The translations under genes and the position numbers were made by a program. A stretch of DNA of 64,000 nucleotides from NCBI GenBank assembly GCA_951799445.1, contig OX637287.1, positions 16,864,224-16,928,223 of the forward strand. The letters are read 5' to 3'. This DNA is from Pseudisothecium myosuroides (taxonomy: Eukaryota; Streptophyta; Bryopsida; Hypnales; Lembophyllaceae). Below, piece by piece: positions 1 through 11,140 of the stretch (positions within the stretch are counted from its first letter, which is position 1; every line of letters begins with the position of its first letter). The notes beneath the pieces were generated by a model. It was not told the DNA's origin. It worked only from the letters and a program-made list of their open reading frames with translations, and did no database searches.

Positions 1-312
1 TTCTTAAGGTAAATTGCTTTTAAAGCGATCGATGAAGCTTACCTAACTCATAAACGACAGGAATTCAAAATTTGTAGAACATGTAAAGTGTTCAAAAAAT
101 TGGAGATGTACTTACTACCTTTAAGAAAGAAGGGATGATCTTAGTGACCGTTTACATTTTGGTAAACTATAGATGTCATTCTATCTGGAGAAGTTCTAAT
201 TAATTAGATGAGAATACGTTCATCAGTCTAAGAATGCTATATATTGAAGAGATTGTAGAGTTGGCAACAAGTAAGTAGAATTTATTTTCTTGTAGTATTT
301 TCGATTGGAGGG
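1..312. other. no feature recognised
   Basis: AT-rich sequence without a convincing open frame or repeat. It may be an intron or the 5' flank of the exon-like ORF that begins at 313. Confidence 0.3.
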
Positions 313-621
313 ATGCCAGAGGGTCATCGTAGGAAGCGACGTAAGGCAGGTCTTCTCTTTTCTAGTAAGAAGCAATTAGAGAAATTAAAGATGTTTAGAC
401 GCTTGCAGAAGGCCAATGGTGTTGAGATTAGTAGCATTGTTCGGACCTTGTCCTATGAGGATCATGAAGTTGAAGTTGAACATTTCCAAGTAGAAGATAG
501 TTTGACCCAAAATAGTGAAGGAGAAAATATTGCCAAGCTAAATAGTGTGGATGAAATTGAAGAAGACATACGCCAATTAAGTCCAGCAGAGAATAACATG
601 TTGCTAAGAAGCGTAGAGTTG
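313..621 (+). CDS. putative exon, basic-then-acidic hypothetical protein
   Basis: An ATG at 313 opens 103 codons, followed directly by a good splice donor (GTAAGC at 622) in phase 0. The N-terminus is very basic (HRRKRRK near residue 5, like a nuclear signal). The rest is acidic and probably coiled. I do not recognise it. It could be the first exon of a gene whose other exons I cannot see. It does not join in phase to the exon at 1183, which has its own ATG, so I keep it apart from the ParB-methyltransferase locus. Chance ORF is the main alternative. Confidence 0.3.
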
Positions 622-1182
622 GTAAGCTCATGTATTTGTTTCTAAAAATACAATGAATAGATTGTTAGGAGTTGAATTTATATACCCTTTTTTTTTTCTT
701 AGAGGTGCATTTGGCACCAAACATCTTATTGTGTAGCTTGAAAAGACGATTCCAACGGTGTGTAGCACGTTAAAAACGGACAGTTTTTGAATGTTTTACG
801 GCCTAAAAACGAAATCAGCATATTGGAATCTGGTCTGAAATCTTTAGAATCAGAAGATTTTTAGGCCAAATCTTGCCCGCAGAGTTTTTAGAGAACTTTG
901 AGGATTTTTAGAAAACTGGTCGTGAGTCCAAAAATTCTGAAAAAATTTGAAGTGACTTGTGAGGTTATAATCTATGTATAATAAAAATTTGGATTGAAAA
1001 TCTTCAAAATCACAAAATCTGTTAAGGAGATTCCCTTGCCCAAAATCTACCAATTTTTTTTTTTCCCTCTCTTCCCTGCCTTTGACCAGCAAAGAACTTG
1101 CCGGCTAGGGTTTGCTTTTGCATGGTCTTCTTTGTTTTGAATTGTTGGGTTTAGGTGCGCTTTGCTTTCTCTTGCTTTTACT
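622..1182 (+). promoter_or_regulatory. presumed promoter and 5' UTR of the ParB-methyltransferase locus
   Basis: There is no open frame here. A TAGGGTTT motif (1106-1113) sits about 75 bp before the ATG at 1183. Such telo-box-like motifs are common at plant transcript starts, and similar ones occur near the other genes in the window. A T-rich run lies at 1052-1065. The exact transcription start is inferred. Confidence 0.3.
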
Positions 1183-1347
1183 ATGAATTTACGGAGTGCC
1201 TTGCTGCGGAAGGATGGAGAGGAGCACGGCGAAGGTGGGGAGGGTGTCCCCGAATGCATTGAAGGAGTTTACAGTTTAGAAATTGAAGCGGCCGGAACTT
1301 CCCATCAGGTATCAAGTCGATTTTGGGTGTTACTTGCTTCCGTTGAA

Positions 1348-2880
1348 GATTGACGCCTCGTTGACGAGGCGTCAATCTTGGGCTGTTTTGTGTCTTCTTG
1401 GAATGTTGTAGGGTTTAAGGTATGTTTTCAAATTTCTTTTCAATTCTTTTCTATGCGCTGTAGAATATGACCTCGTCAACGAGGTGTCAATCTCGGGCCG
1501 TTTTCGGTCTCATTTTCATAGTAGAAGTTTACAATGCACGTTTTCAAAAAAAAATTTCACATGTTCGGTTTGGCTGGATTAGACCGCCTCGTCAACGAGG
1601 TAGCAATTTCGGGCTTTCTAGGGTCTCTCTGAAACGATACAATTTTAGAATGCATGTTTCCAATTCTTTTTTCAATTGTTGATTTGGGCTGAATTTCTTG
1701 ACCTCGTTGACGAGGTGTCAATTTCTAAATTGTTTAGAGTCTCACTTACATGATACAAATTGAAGATGCATGTTGCTAATTTTCACTAAGAACTACTGAT
1801 TTTGGCTGAATTTCTTGACCTCGTTGACGAGGTGTTAATTTCTGAATTGTTTAGAGTCTCACTTACATGATACAAGTTGAAGATGCATATTGCTAATTTT
1901 CTCTAGGAACTGCTGATTTGGGTTGAATTTCTTGACCTCGTTGACGAGGTGTCAATTTCTGAATTGTTTAGAGTCTCACCTAGATGATACAAGGTGAAGA
2001 TGTATGTTGCTAATTTTCACTTTCAATTGCTGATTTGGGTTTTAGGGCTGAATTTCTTCACCTCGTTGACGATGTCACAATTCCAAACTATTTAGGGTCT
2101 CACTCACACAATACAAATTGAGGATGCACATTTCTAATTCTATTTTAGATTGCTGATTTGTGCTGAATTTCTTCACCTCGTTGACGAGGTCACAATTCCA
2201 AACTATTTAGGGTCTCACTCACACGATACAAATTGAGGATGCACATTTCTAATTCTATTTTAGATTGCTGATTTGTGCTGAATTTCTTCACCTCGTTGAC
2301 GAGGTCACAATTCTAGACTATTTGGGGTCTCTCTTGCACAATATAAATTGAGGATGCATGTTTTTTATTCTATTTTGGATTGCTGATTTGGGTTGAATTT
2401 CTTCACCTCGTTGACGAGGTCACAATTCTAGACTATTTGAGGTCTTCCTTGGACAATTTAAATTGAGGATGAACGTTTTTTATTCTATTTTGGATTGCTG
2501 ATTTGGGCTGAAGTTCTTCACCTCGTTGACGAGGTCACAATTCTAGACTATTTGGGGTCTCCCTTGCACAATATAAATTGAAGATGCATGTTTTTTATTC
2601 TATTTTGGATTGCTGATTTGAGCTGAATTTCTTCACCTCGTTGACGAGGTCACAATTCTAGACTATTTGGGGTCTCCCTTGCACAATACAAATTGAGGTT
2701 GAATTTTCATTTTGAATTGTTGATTTGAGATTTTGGATTCAATTTCATGGCCTCATCGACGAGGTGTCAATTTTAAACTATTTAGGGTCTCACTTGGACG
2801 ATACAAGGTGAAGATGCATGTTTCTTATTTGTTTTGGATTGTTCATTTGGGCTGAATTTTATGGCCTCGTTGACGAGGTC
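1348..2880. repeat. intronic 115-117 bp tandem repeat with palindromic core
   Basis: About 14 units fill intron 1 (1309-2943). Each has ACCTCGT, a 2-nt spacer, then ACGAGGT. Cores lie at about 1348-1377 (14-bp arms), 1470, 1587, 1701, 1818, 1935, 2060 (one mismatch), 2175, 2290, 2405, 2520, 2635, 2751 (imperfect) and 2865. Spacing is 117 bp for units 4-6 and exactly 115 bp for units 8-12. The spacer is CA in the second and third units and TG elsewhere, that is, the core is flipped. Between cores the units share a pyrimidine-rich AGGGTCTCACT block and a GATGCATGTT block. Two CpGs per core are retained in AT-rich DNA. Confidence 0.9.
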
Positions 2881-3175
2881 ACAATTCTGAATTATTTTTG
2901 AAGGAAAATGTAACAAGTGTATCTTCTCTGTTTTTTAAAATAGAGCTTCATGGACGTTGATGGAGGCCTTCCACAAGTGGAGCAGTTAGAACGCGTCATC
3001 AACAATGATTCTGAACCTGTGATTAGCATTCTTGAGGTTAGATACATTTCTTATTATCTTTGCATGGATGTTGCATCAATCGTTCTTGTATTATAGTGGT
3101 CATTCAATTTGCTTCAATTTTCAATGACTTTCTACTATTAACTCTAATTTGTTTTGAATGTCCTATTCATTGTAG

Positions 3176-4064
3176 GCTCCCAACATCGTTGAAAGTCAAA
3201 GTGTTGATCCTACTTTTGAGAGGCGAACAGTAGAAGAGGTGGAGCAAGATGTGCGAATTGGTCAAAAATTTGACTCCAACACCGTCATCAAGAGTATGCT
3301 ATTCGATGGTGGTGGTCCAGGATCCCGATTTGATATTCCTTTATGCAGGATGATTGGGCTTCCATTGGTGCGTCTTCTTCTTCAAAGTCAGGTGAAACGA
3401 TTGGAGGCAGACTTTGCTCGTGGATATCGACCAGGTGATCGTGTATTCTATATGTCCACAACGAATGACAAAGGACTTTGCAAGTTGGTAACCCCTGAGA
3501 TCGTGGAGACATGGGATGAATGCTGGATACAAGAGAATGACCAATTTGAGAAATGGTTGCAGTCTCAGCCATCCATCTCACATTTGACAAACCATATGTT
3601 CTTTGTATGGGATGGCAATCATAGATTGGCAGCTTGGGTTGATTACATACACAGGATGCATCGTCATGAGCGCTTGTGGCATATGCCCGTTGACTGTATG
3701 CTTCTAGTATCAGAAGGTCGTACATGCATTCTATTGGAGGCTATGAATGACATCAATTGGTGAGTTTGGTAAAAAAACTCTTTTGTACTTTATCACTTCT
3801 TTTGATATGTTATTGTATTTTATGCTTTTAAATTCATTCATCTTACATTCTATTTGTATTGGTATTTGCAGGTCTACGGAACATTCTCATGTCAAGAGCA
3901 ACTTGGCTCAGCAGTTGCACAGGATGAGTTACTATGGCAACTTGAAACTAGAAGACTTCAAGGGTCTTTTAAACGATGAAGATTACAAAAAATGCGAAAA
4001 TAGGAAACTGCCAAGTGCTTGGTATCCATTGATATCGAATGTCTTTATACAGTTCCTTCACAGG
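3176..4064 (+). CDS. ParB-like domain exons of the fusion locus
   Basis: Exons 3176-3759 and 3872-4064 join across a split TGG codon (phase 2) and are open throughout, giving about 259 codons. The key block is FFVWDGNHRLAAWVDYI, which matches the (V/W)DG-x-HR-x-x-A signature of ParB N-terminal and sulfiredoxin-like folds. In bacteria and phages these domains bind or cut nucleotides and are often fused to DNA methylases. Upstream lies a helical QVKRLEADFARGY stretch like the segment that precedes this motif in ParB proteins. Downstream is a conserved-looking charged region (LEDFKGLLNDEDY). Third-position use and flawless splice phase suggest this part was under coding constraint until recently. 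Activity and DNA target are unknown. Confidence 0.6.
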
Positions 4065-5950
4065 GTGAGTGTCTTTTATTTGCAAAAAAAATTCATTCAT
4101 TTATGGTAATTTGTAGAATTTCTTTTGTATTCATTTAACATTCCTATTTTTCATGTACAGCAAGAAATTGCTGTTGTTTCAGATGCAGCAGTGCGAATGT
4201 ATTACGAGAAGACACAATTGCAAGATCGAACTCCAAAGGGAGTTCATGATGCTATGACCCAAGCCGCCACTGCAGCTATCAAAGGTTTTCGAACAGAGTT
4301 TGATAAACAATCAGCCATTGCAAATCCAAAAAATGGCATTGGATTTCTAGAAGAGGTGTATAATTCTTTCTATTTCCAAAGAATGGCTTCTATGATTACT
4401 TTTGGTTTTGGTTTGGTTTTGACTAAGGTTTTGTTTTTTGAAATTTCAAATTAACGTGCATTACAGCGCCAACGAGAAGTCTGAGATGTCATTGGAGAAA
4501 CTTCAAAGGATATCTACATGTGTAGTTCAGCCAAACCACAAGGTTCGTTGACTTCGGTGGTGGAACTCCAGCGAGACTTCTAGAGAGGGCTTTAGATTTC
4601 CAGCCCTTGGTTTTAACACATTGACTTTAGAGACATGGCTCTCTAATGCTGCTTTTTGGGCTGAGGTATGTTATCAATTTTTTCTTTCATCTACATATTT
4701 TATACTTACATTTTATAAGTTTATAAATATTTCAATTTTTATCTTATGGTTGTTCCATGATATGCTTTGCCTTAATAATGTCTTCATACTTATATTTCTT
4801 GAATTCTTTGTAGTTGGAAGAAGAAGCCAAAGCAGAATTTGCAAGCATCATCAAGTCTGAAAATATTGAGGTTCATTGGAGTGCCAACGATGAGTTAGAC
4901 AAGATTGGAGATTATGTAGAGACATGGCGCATTGTGTTATGGGATCATGCTTTTTGCTGGCTCTTCAAGAAGGACTCTTCATATTCGAGGTCTACTCCTT
5001 TCAAAGACCAAGAGGGTACAGATGTTGCATTGAAGAGGGTTCTGTACAGGTATATCTTTCACTTCAATTATATTTATTTATGTAAATATGACTTGCTTAT
5101 CAAATTCATAAAATTATCGTATTTGTATCTTTGTCATTGCAATAATCACCTTTATTCTATGATTTCAGATATTTCAAGCGAGAGCTGGTTCAAAAAGGTG
5201 GGATTGAGAGAAAATTCATGCCAAAGCTTTTTAGAGGGTGGCTTGACACGTCTTTGAAGGGCTGTATGTTCACCTTGACTCAATAGCGGGGGTATTCTAT
5301 TCAAGAACTCCAAGCTTGTCCTTGGTACCTAGAGTGTCCAAGGATCTTTGCTCCATCTCTTGAGGGCCCTGAGAAAGAGGTCGCTAAAGACCATCCCAAA
5401 ACAGCCACACAGGAGAAGTTTTTAGATGAAGAGGAGGAACCTGAAGAGGTTGCACCAGTGAAGAAGGGGCGCAAGCGAAGGGAGAAGAAGACTACAAAGA
5501 CGACGGTGAAAGCTACTACCACAAAGGACGATACTCCCTCTTCGTCTGTGCCAGCATCCGTTTTTGCACCTCCTCCTTCTCTTGTGCCTCCCACTACTTA
5601 TGAAGTGATTGATACTGCTCGCTCCCATTGCCCCCCAACTTTGATGTCTATTACAACAGATGTTTTTGCTTCATCAGAGTACATTGCTAGATCAGCAATT
5701 CAACCCGATAGGCATGGTATTGAACCTCAAGGTCTAGTTCTACCATCATCAATTTCTGCAATGCTCAGTGTCAAAGAAAAGACAGGGGACAATACATCAA
5801 CATGGGATGAAATGCTTGATTTTGCAAAGAAGGTAAGATCTATATTCACTAGCCTTGTTCTAATTCTCTCTTTTTAATTTCACATGAAGTTATAAATATG
5901 GCATTGCAATGCATTCATATATCTAAGAATGTGTATTTTCTAATGTCAAG

Positions 5951-7360
5951 GTTGGGAAGGAGCGGGTGCGAATTCTTGGAGGTCATGTGACCCATGGTCC
6001 ATGTTTTGACTTGGTTGTTGCTGATATTCCGGATGGACTACCGGTCCCCAATGTCTCAGTTCCACCTTCGCATGTTCCTGCTTGGAATGTGTTGAATCCA
6101 GAGGAAGTTATTGAACCCATCTTTGAGTTCGCTTCGGAGTATATTCATGATGATGGAGCAATTTTATTGTTCCACCCAGAGAACGGGAAGGTAAAAGAAT
6201 TTTCACTTGAGCGTGCCGATACTTATGGCTTCTGTTTGCTTGACTCTCGGATGGGCGTAAATGAGTTGAAACTTTCCAGCTACAAAAAAACCAAACGTTG
6301 GGTAAGCTCCATTGAAATTGCCTTCATTTATAAATTTTGATGTTTGAATCTACTTCTAGCAACATTGTATTTGTCAAGTATTAATCTTCATACTTGTTTA
6401 TCCTTAGCAGTCACAATGCTTTCGGATCCTTCTTTTTGTACGAAGAAAATGGGAGGAAACATTGGTGGAGTCTAAGTTCTCAATCTATGTGAACCAGCAA
6501 CTTAGCAATGCAGGCACAAACCTTGAAGAAGTGGACCTACTCCACAACTTCACTTCCTTGCAGACTCAGCTCATGAATGGTGCAGTTCCATGGAGAGGTG
6601 CCCGTGAGAAGGATCCTCTGTTTGTACAGCTACTGATAGAGGCATTTTCAAAACCGGGTGATGTTGTGCTAGATTGTTATGCATCTACAGGTACCTCCCT
6701 TGAGTTTTCATTATTCAAATTATGTTCTTATTACATTGTGTGTAACATGTTTCTTGCAACTAATGATGTTGTATGCAATGAACAGGGGCCTCCATTCATG
6801 CATGCCGCAATATTGGACGCCATTTGGTGGCTTTGGAGAGCGACAGTGAGATTTTCAAAGTTGTCCTTCAACCTTTGAACAAACCTCTTGCTTCTACTGC
6901 CACGATCCAAACTAAGCGCCCTTTGCCTATAGTGCTTGATGATTCTGAAGATGAGGACGTTGTGAGGCCTTCTACAAGGCCCCGAAAGAGACGTTGCTGT
7001 AAGTAAGTTGATTGTTGTTTTTAAGCATGTCTAAGTTTTTTTTGTATTGTGTAATATCTCAAAATTAATTTAATTTCTAATCGTTTATTCATTGCATCTT
7101 GTAGAGGCAATCGTCTCCAACATTTTGTGCTATCGCCTTTTCCTAGTTCCAAGAGTTTGCCATGTTATATTGAGACTCTAGCAACAGCTATGGCAGAGGC
7201 CCCATCACCCATTTCCATTACCAAACGTCGTTCATACAATGTTGCTGTCAAGAAGTTTTTAGACCTTGAAGCTGATGTTGAAACACCAGGGCTTACATGC
7301 AGTGATAGTAGTCAAGTTAGTGATCATTCTTCTCCCATATGTGGTATTGGGTCGAATTGA
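5951..7360 (+). CDS. C-terminal methyltransferase-like exons of the fusion locus
   Basis: Four exons (5951-6301, 6411-6690, 6786-7002, 7105-7360) form one open frame of about 368 codons ending in TGA. The first holds FDLVVADIPDGLP, where a DPPY/SPPY-type catalytic motif IV is expected, then YIHDDGAILLFHPENG, like the motif V-VI strand region. The next two hold KDPLFVQLLIEAFSKPGD, then VVLDCYASTGA and GRHLVALESD, matching the SAM-binding motif I and following acidic strand of beta-class (IV before I) N4/N6 DNA methylases. DIPD lacks the Pro-Pro-aromatic core, so catalysis is doubtful. The acceptor at 6406-6410 is a NAGNAG pair. The donor at 6999-7008 is a tandem GTAAGTAAGT, and only the second site keeps frame. 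Confidence 0.6.
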
Positions 7361-8551
7361 TCCGACTTGTTTCAGATACTACTGTTGTTACTTGATTTTC
7401 TAATGCATGTAGTGAGACTAAAAGGGCCACTACATTCTTGCACCTTATTCTATTCTAGAGTTATTTTGCATTCTTGTGATTTTTGGAGTGGTGGTAATGG
7501 TTATCATCATTCTATTGGACATCATTTTGGAAGACATCTTCATTTTAGAGGTCAATTAATAGAAATTTTTGTAGATTGAATCTATTTCTCCCAATTAGCA
7601 ACATGTTGTTTCTCTTAGATGGAAGTATGTAATTAGAACTTTTTAACCTTTAAATGTCCACGCAGCCATTCTATGGCCGATGGATGAGAGAAAATCAAAC
7701 TGTGTAGGCCAAAAATGCAAGTATTCATCCTTGAAATCTATCGTAAAAAGGGAAGATCTTCTATAGACTTCCAATGAGCACTATTGCAATGAAGCCAATG
7801 ATTCACACGGTAATGCAAAAGGATGATTTTGAGGGTCACCCCTCCGTCTTTTAAGGATTAATGTTGGTGTTAGCATAGAAATAAATTTGGTGAAATTCAA
7901 TAATGCTTAAAAAGAACTAAATTTTAATTGGAAATAGTACCTTTCTTGAAATGGTTTCCTAACACCATATAAGCATATATTTCTAGTTTCCAAATAGTCA
8001 CTCTAAACCTTAGATCTAAGATACTTGGTAATTGACCCTTATCCTAAACAATTGATTTTTTTTAACCATTTAGCTATCATCTAAATTCCTTCTCATCGAA
8101 TGCCATGTATACAACAAATGTATTTCATCCAACAAAGTTGACTACAAAAAAAATTCATCCAATTGCATTCATTTCCAAAAAATTCATCCAACCACATTCA
8201 TCTCCAAAAAAAATCATCCAACTCCATTCATCTCCATTCATCTCCATGATCATGGGTCTTCACTCTAAAAAAATTTATGCTCACAAGCTCATGCTCGCAC
8301 GCTCACAAAATAGCAACCCTGGGATACGAGATGGGTAGAATTGATGGCATACCATAAGATTCTGATAGTGAATATGACTCCTAAACTTTCAAGCTCATGC
8401 TTTGCTAATCATCAACCCAACCTCACCGTGAAAACAGAGCAAGTCTCAATTATGTGAGCCATGAACCCTACTTCATCACCACAATACAAAATGAGGCTAA
8501 CCAATGGTTTAATCCACGCCACTTGCAACTACAAAGATTATAAGGAAAAAA
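7361..8551. other. 3' flank of fusion locus; AT-rich; short CATTCATC minisatellite
   Basis: No gene is supported. The first few hundred bases are probably the 3' UTR of the fusion locus. At about 8120-8247 a degenerate repeat of roughly 33 bp (AATTCATCCAACCACATTCATCTCC-like, with A-runs) occurs about four times; its short open frame is repeat-derived. Confidence 0.4.
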
Positions 8552-8699
8552 CACTACTAGAAAATTTAGTGTCCATTTCTTCAAAGTTTTCAGTTGATTA
8601 GGACAGCTTGATTTGGACATTTTTTTAGCATAGTTCTGTTAATAATGCCATGGAAGATGAAGGTCCTTTCAAATGTGCAACGTCAATTAAAATCAATTG

Positions 8700-9606
8700 C
8701 CATGTCATCAAATTTATTATTATTTAATAATATTATTATTATTTAAAAAAATATTATTATTCAAAAATCCACCATGTCATCAAACCCACCATGCACATAG
8801 GACTACTACACTGGCAAATTAATTAATTAAACCCAATTAATTAAGATTTTCAAATTTTTTGCACTTCAAAATTTAGGGTAAGACATTGAGCTCTACATTC
8901 TAAGCAATCCAATGTAGTTTTGGAATTGAACTTTAAATACTACTAACTTTGAAGTGTGAGGAGAGGAGACGACAAGGCCTTTATAGAAGTGGTGTGGTAG
9001 GAGGTGTCAAAAACAATGTTCCTTCCACATCCTATTTGAAATTTGTCTATAACTTTTGATTGGAATTTCTAAATTTCAAACGGATTTTTGGACATGAAAC
9101 TTAACTTGATTTTTCAACTTTTATTAGTTCAAGATTGTTTGAAAAAAGTCAATCTACTATGCCTAAATCAGGTATGAAATTCTACTTTAACCACAATTCC
9201 TACTTGTGACTTAACTATGAATGGTTGAGTTCCAATTTGCATATCCCATATGGGTTGTCTCACCTCCTACCACACCACTTTTATAAAGGCCTTGTCTTCT
9301 CCTCTCCTCACACTTCAAAGTTAGTAGTATTCAAAGTTCAATTCCAAAACTACATTGGATTGCTTAGAATGTAGAGCTCAATGTCTTATCCTAAATTTTG
9401 AAGTGCAAAAAATTTGAAAATCTTAATTAATTGGGTTTAATTAATTAATTTGCCAATGTAGTAGGCCTATTTACATGGTGGGTTTGATGATGTGGCATCC
9501 GTACTTATATAATAGATTTTACCTACGTGGTGGATTTCCGAATAATAATATTTTTTTTGTTACTAATATTATTATTATTATTATTATTAATTTTTGATGA
9601 TGTGGC
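8700..9606. mobile_element. fold-back element with 300-bp inverted arms
   Basis: The left arm (about 8700-9006) and right arm (about 9261-9606) are near-perfect reverse complements, read from CCACCACACC-type inner ends outward through a TTAATTAATT block to ATT microsatellites. They enclose a 254-bp loop. Outside the arms, TACTAGAAA (left, about 8555) and its complement (right, 9762-9772) could be the true ends of a 1.2 kb non-autonomous element, perhaps CACTA-like, but this is weak. No coding capacity. The loop resembles sequence inside the intronic element at 56.5-57.3 kb. Confidence 0.75.
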
Positions 9607-9770
9607 AGTTGATGTTGGGTTCATGTACCAAACACTTCACAAATAACAAGTTCATGCAATCTATGTTGAATTTCAAAACGAATCATGTGAAATTGTCATT
9701 TTTGCAACGCAAATAGTTACTATCAACACAAATCAACAAAAATTGTGTTAATTCGGGCCCCACTTTCTAG

Positions 9771-9965
9771 TACACTAAAATTGATAAATAGTATTGGCTA
9801 CACTAATTGTCAACAATAATACTAATTGTGATTTGCAAGGTTAGTGATAGAACATTATTTACCCATTCTAACACTATTTTAACTCTATAGTAAAATTTGG
9901 TCATTTCAACATTTTTACGAGAGTGCATTTAGTGTTAGATGAGAACAAAATATAGAAGTTGGAAT
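9771..9965 (+). repeat. partial copy of the 50.6-kb TIR element (left end)
   Basis: From ACTAAAATTGATAAATAG to GAGAACAAAAT this matches the first 190 bp or so of the element at 50623-51612 with scattered substitutions, including the CTACACTAATTGTCAACAAT block. It abuts the fold-back element, and its right end is missing. Confidence 0.75.
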
Positions 9966-10513
9966 GGTGGGGACTTGAAATGTTTAGATCAGTATTAACT
10001 TAGTGATGTTTTCTATTATATTCTCTACTATTTGGGTGAAATTTGGTGATCATATATAAGTTATACTATATTAATAGAGAAATACTAGGTTATCATATCA
10101 TATATTAATTGGATGGTACCTGATGCAATCATATCTTGCTTTGGTTGCAAACCTGATTGACGAGCCTGTGAGCGCTTATTTACCCACCCTTGGTAGATAA
10201 ACGAACACAACCAGGCTCTCGGCAAATAACCGTTTTGACTCGATCTATGGGTGTCTAGCGCCAATCCATTGTGCCTTCCAAGCAATGGATCTTTTCTATG
10301 CTCCTACGGCTTGCTAATTTGGATAATGAAAACAAAACCCTAGTCAAAATTGCTATAACTGCTAAGTCTGAGTGAAAGCCTATGAGGGCTTGGTGGTTTA
10401 GGAATAGAGGTAATTGTGGTCTAACTTATCTATCCTCAATGAAAGAGTACCTCATGCCATTTCTAAAAGTATAAAGTTTGTTTGATTTGGACTCTCCTAG
10501 AGAAAGTTATGGA
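9966..10513. other. no feature recognised
   Basis: Unique-looking sequence, GC slightly above the surroundings after 10100. No convincing exon or repeat. Confidence 0.3.
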
Positions 10514-11140
10514 CAGATGAAGTTTGACCGCTACTCGGTTCCTCAAACTTCATCCATTCTTTTCTATGGACTCCCAATTCCAATTTGACTTGGAATTTGG
10601 GTTTGGGGCCTGACTCCCTATGGTTAACCTAATCCCCAAGTCTTGACTCAAATGGATGAAATCCTCTAAGGTTCATCCATTACTTGTTCCGAACTTCATC
10701 CCTTCCTAACTGCCTTGAATTTAGGTCTTTCCTTAAGTTGGGTTTAGTTTTGGGTTACCTTAAACTTGTTCTAAGAGGTTCTAAATCTATAATTAACCTA
10801 AACCTAATCTTAACGACTCCTAATCCACCTTCTCGTTTTACCTAAGGGGCTTAATTACGCTTCATAAGTTAATATTTTTAGAGAGTTTAGGACTTACCCT
10901 CGGTAACCCTTGATTTTAACTTCCTAATAGGACTGGTTACATTAGATTTGATGTTTCTTGGCAAAAGTTATCCACAGATGAAGTTTGACCGCTACTCGGT
11001 TCCTCAAACTTCATCCACTAATTACGGCTAATCTTAATTTCAAGACTAATTCTTAATTCCACCTTTGGGTTCCTGATTACTTCTTCTTTCCAAATCCTAT
11101 TCCTTGTTCCCCTTGGATGAATTTTGCTAAGTTTCATCCA
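10514..11140. repeat. series of GATGAA...TTCATC hairpins
   Basis: Four potential hairpins share GGATGAA/TTCATCC arms, at about 10514-10556, 10651-10680, 10976-11018 and 11114-11140. The first and third are almost identical (GATGAAGTTTGACCGCTACT, then a 12-bp complementary arm). First to third and second to fourth are both about 462 bp apart, which suggests an old tandem duplication with diverged filler. No coding capacity was seen. Confidence 0.65.

Larger units (their letters stand above)
1183..7360 (+). pseudogene. ParB-like / amino-DNA-methyltransferase fusion locus, frame broken
   Basis: Twelve exons can be placed by GT-AG signals and phase: 1183-1308, 2944-3036, 3176-3759, 3872-4064, 4161-4355, 4477-4665, 4814-5049, 5169-5832, 5951-6301, 6411-6690, 6786-7002 and 7105-7360. 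They total about 1,128 codons. Domain order: acidic N-terminus; ParB-like segment (DGNHR near codon 219); a long middle with a K/E/T-rich linker near codons 600-670; then a beta-class N4/N6 methyltransferase order with a degenerate motif IV (ADIPDG near 784) before motif I (DCYASTGA near 964). The tail has a SUMO-interaction-like IVLDDSEDED and a basic RPRKRR. Frame 0 meets TGA at 4549-4551 and TAG at 5284-5286, and coding-like stretches in other frames cover both stops. I infer a decayed gene or an unresolved splice pattern. Introns argue against bacterial contamination. Intron 1 carries a large palindromic repeat array. Confidence 0.65.

Noticed and set aside
1348..2880. CRISPR-like regular repeat array
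   Set aside because: The 14-16 bp cores are regularly spaced, but the 100-bp 'spacers' are themselves repeats and the array lies in a plant intron, so it is a tandem repeat.
1183..7360. Bacterial restriction-modification contamination
   Set aside because: Domains look prokaryotic, but the coding sequence is split by many GT-AG introns with consistent phase.
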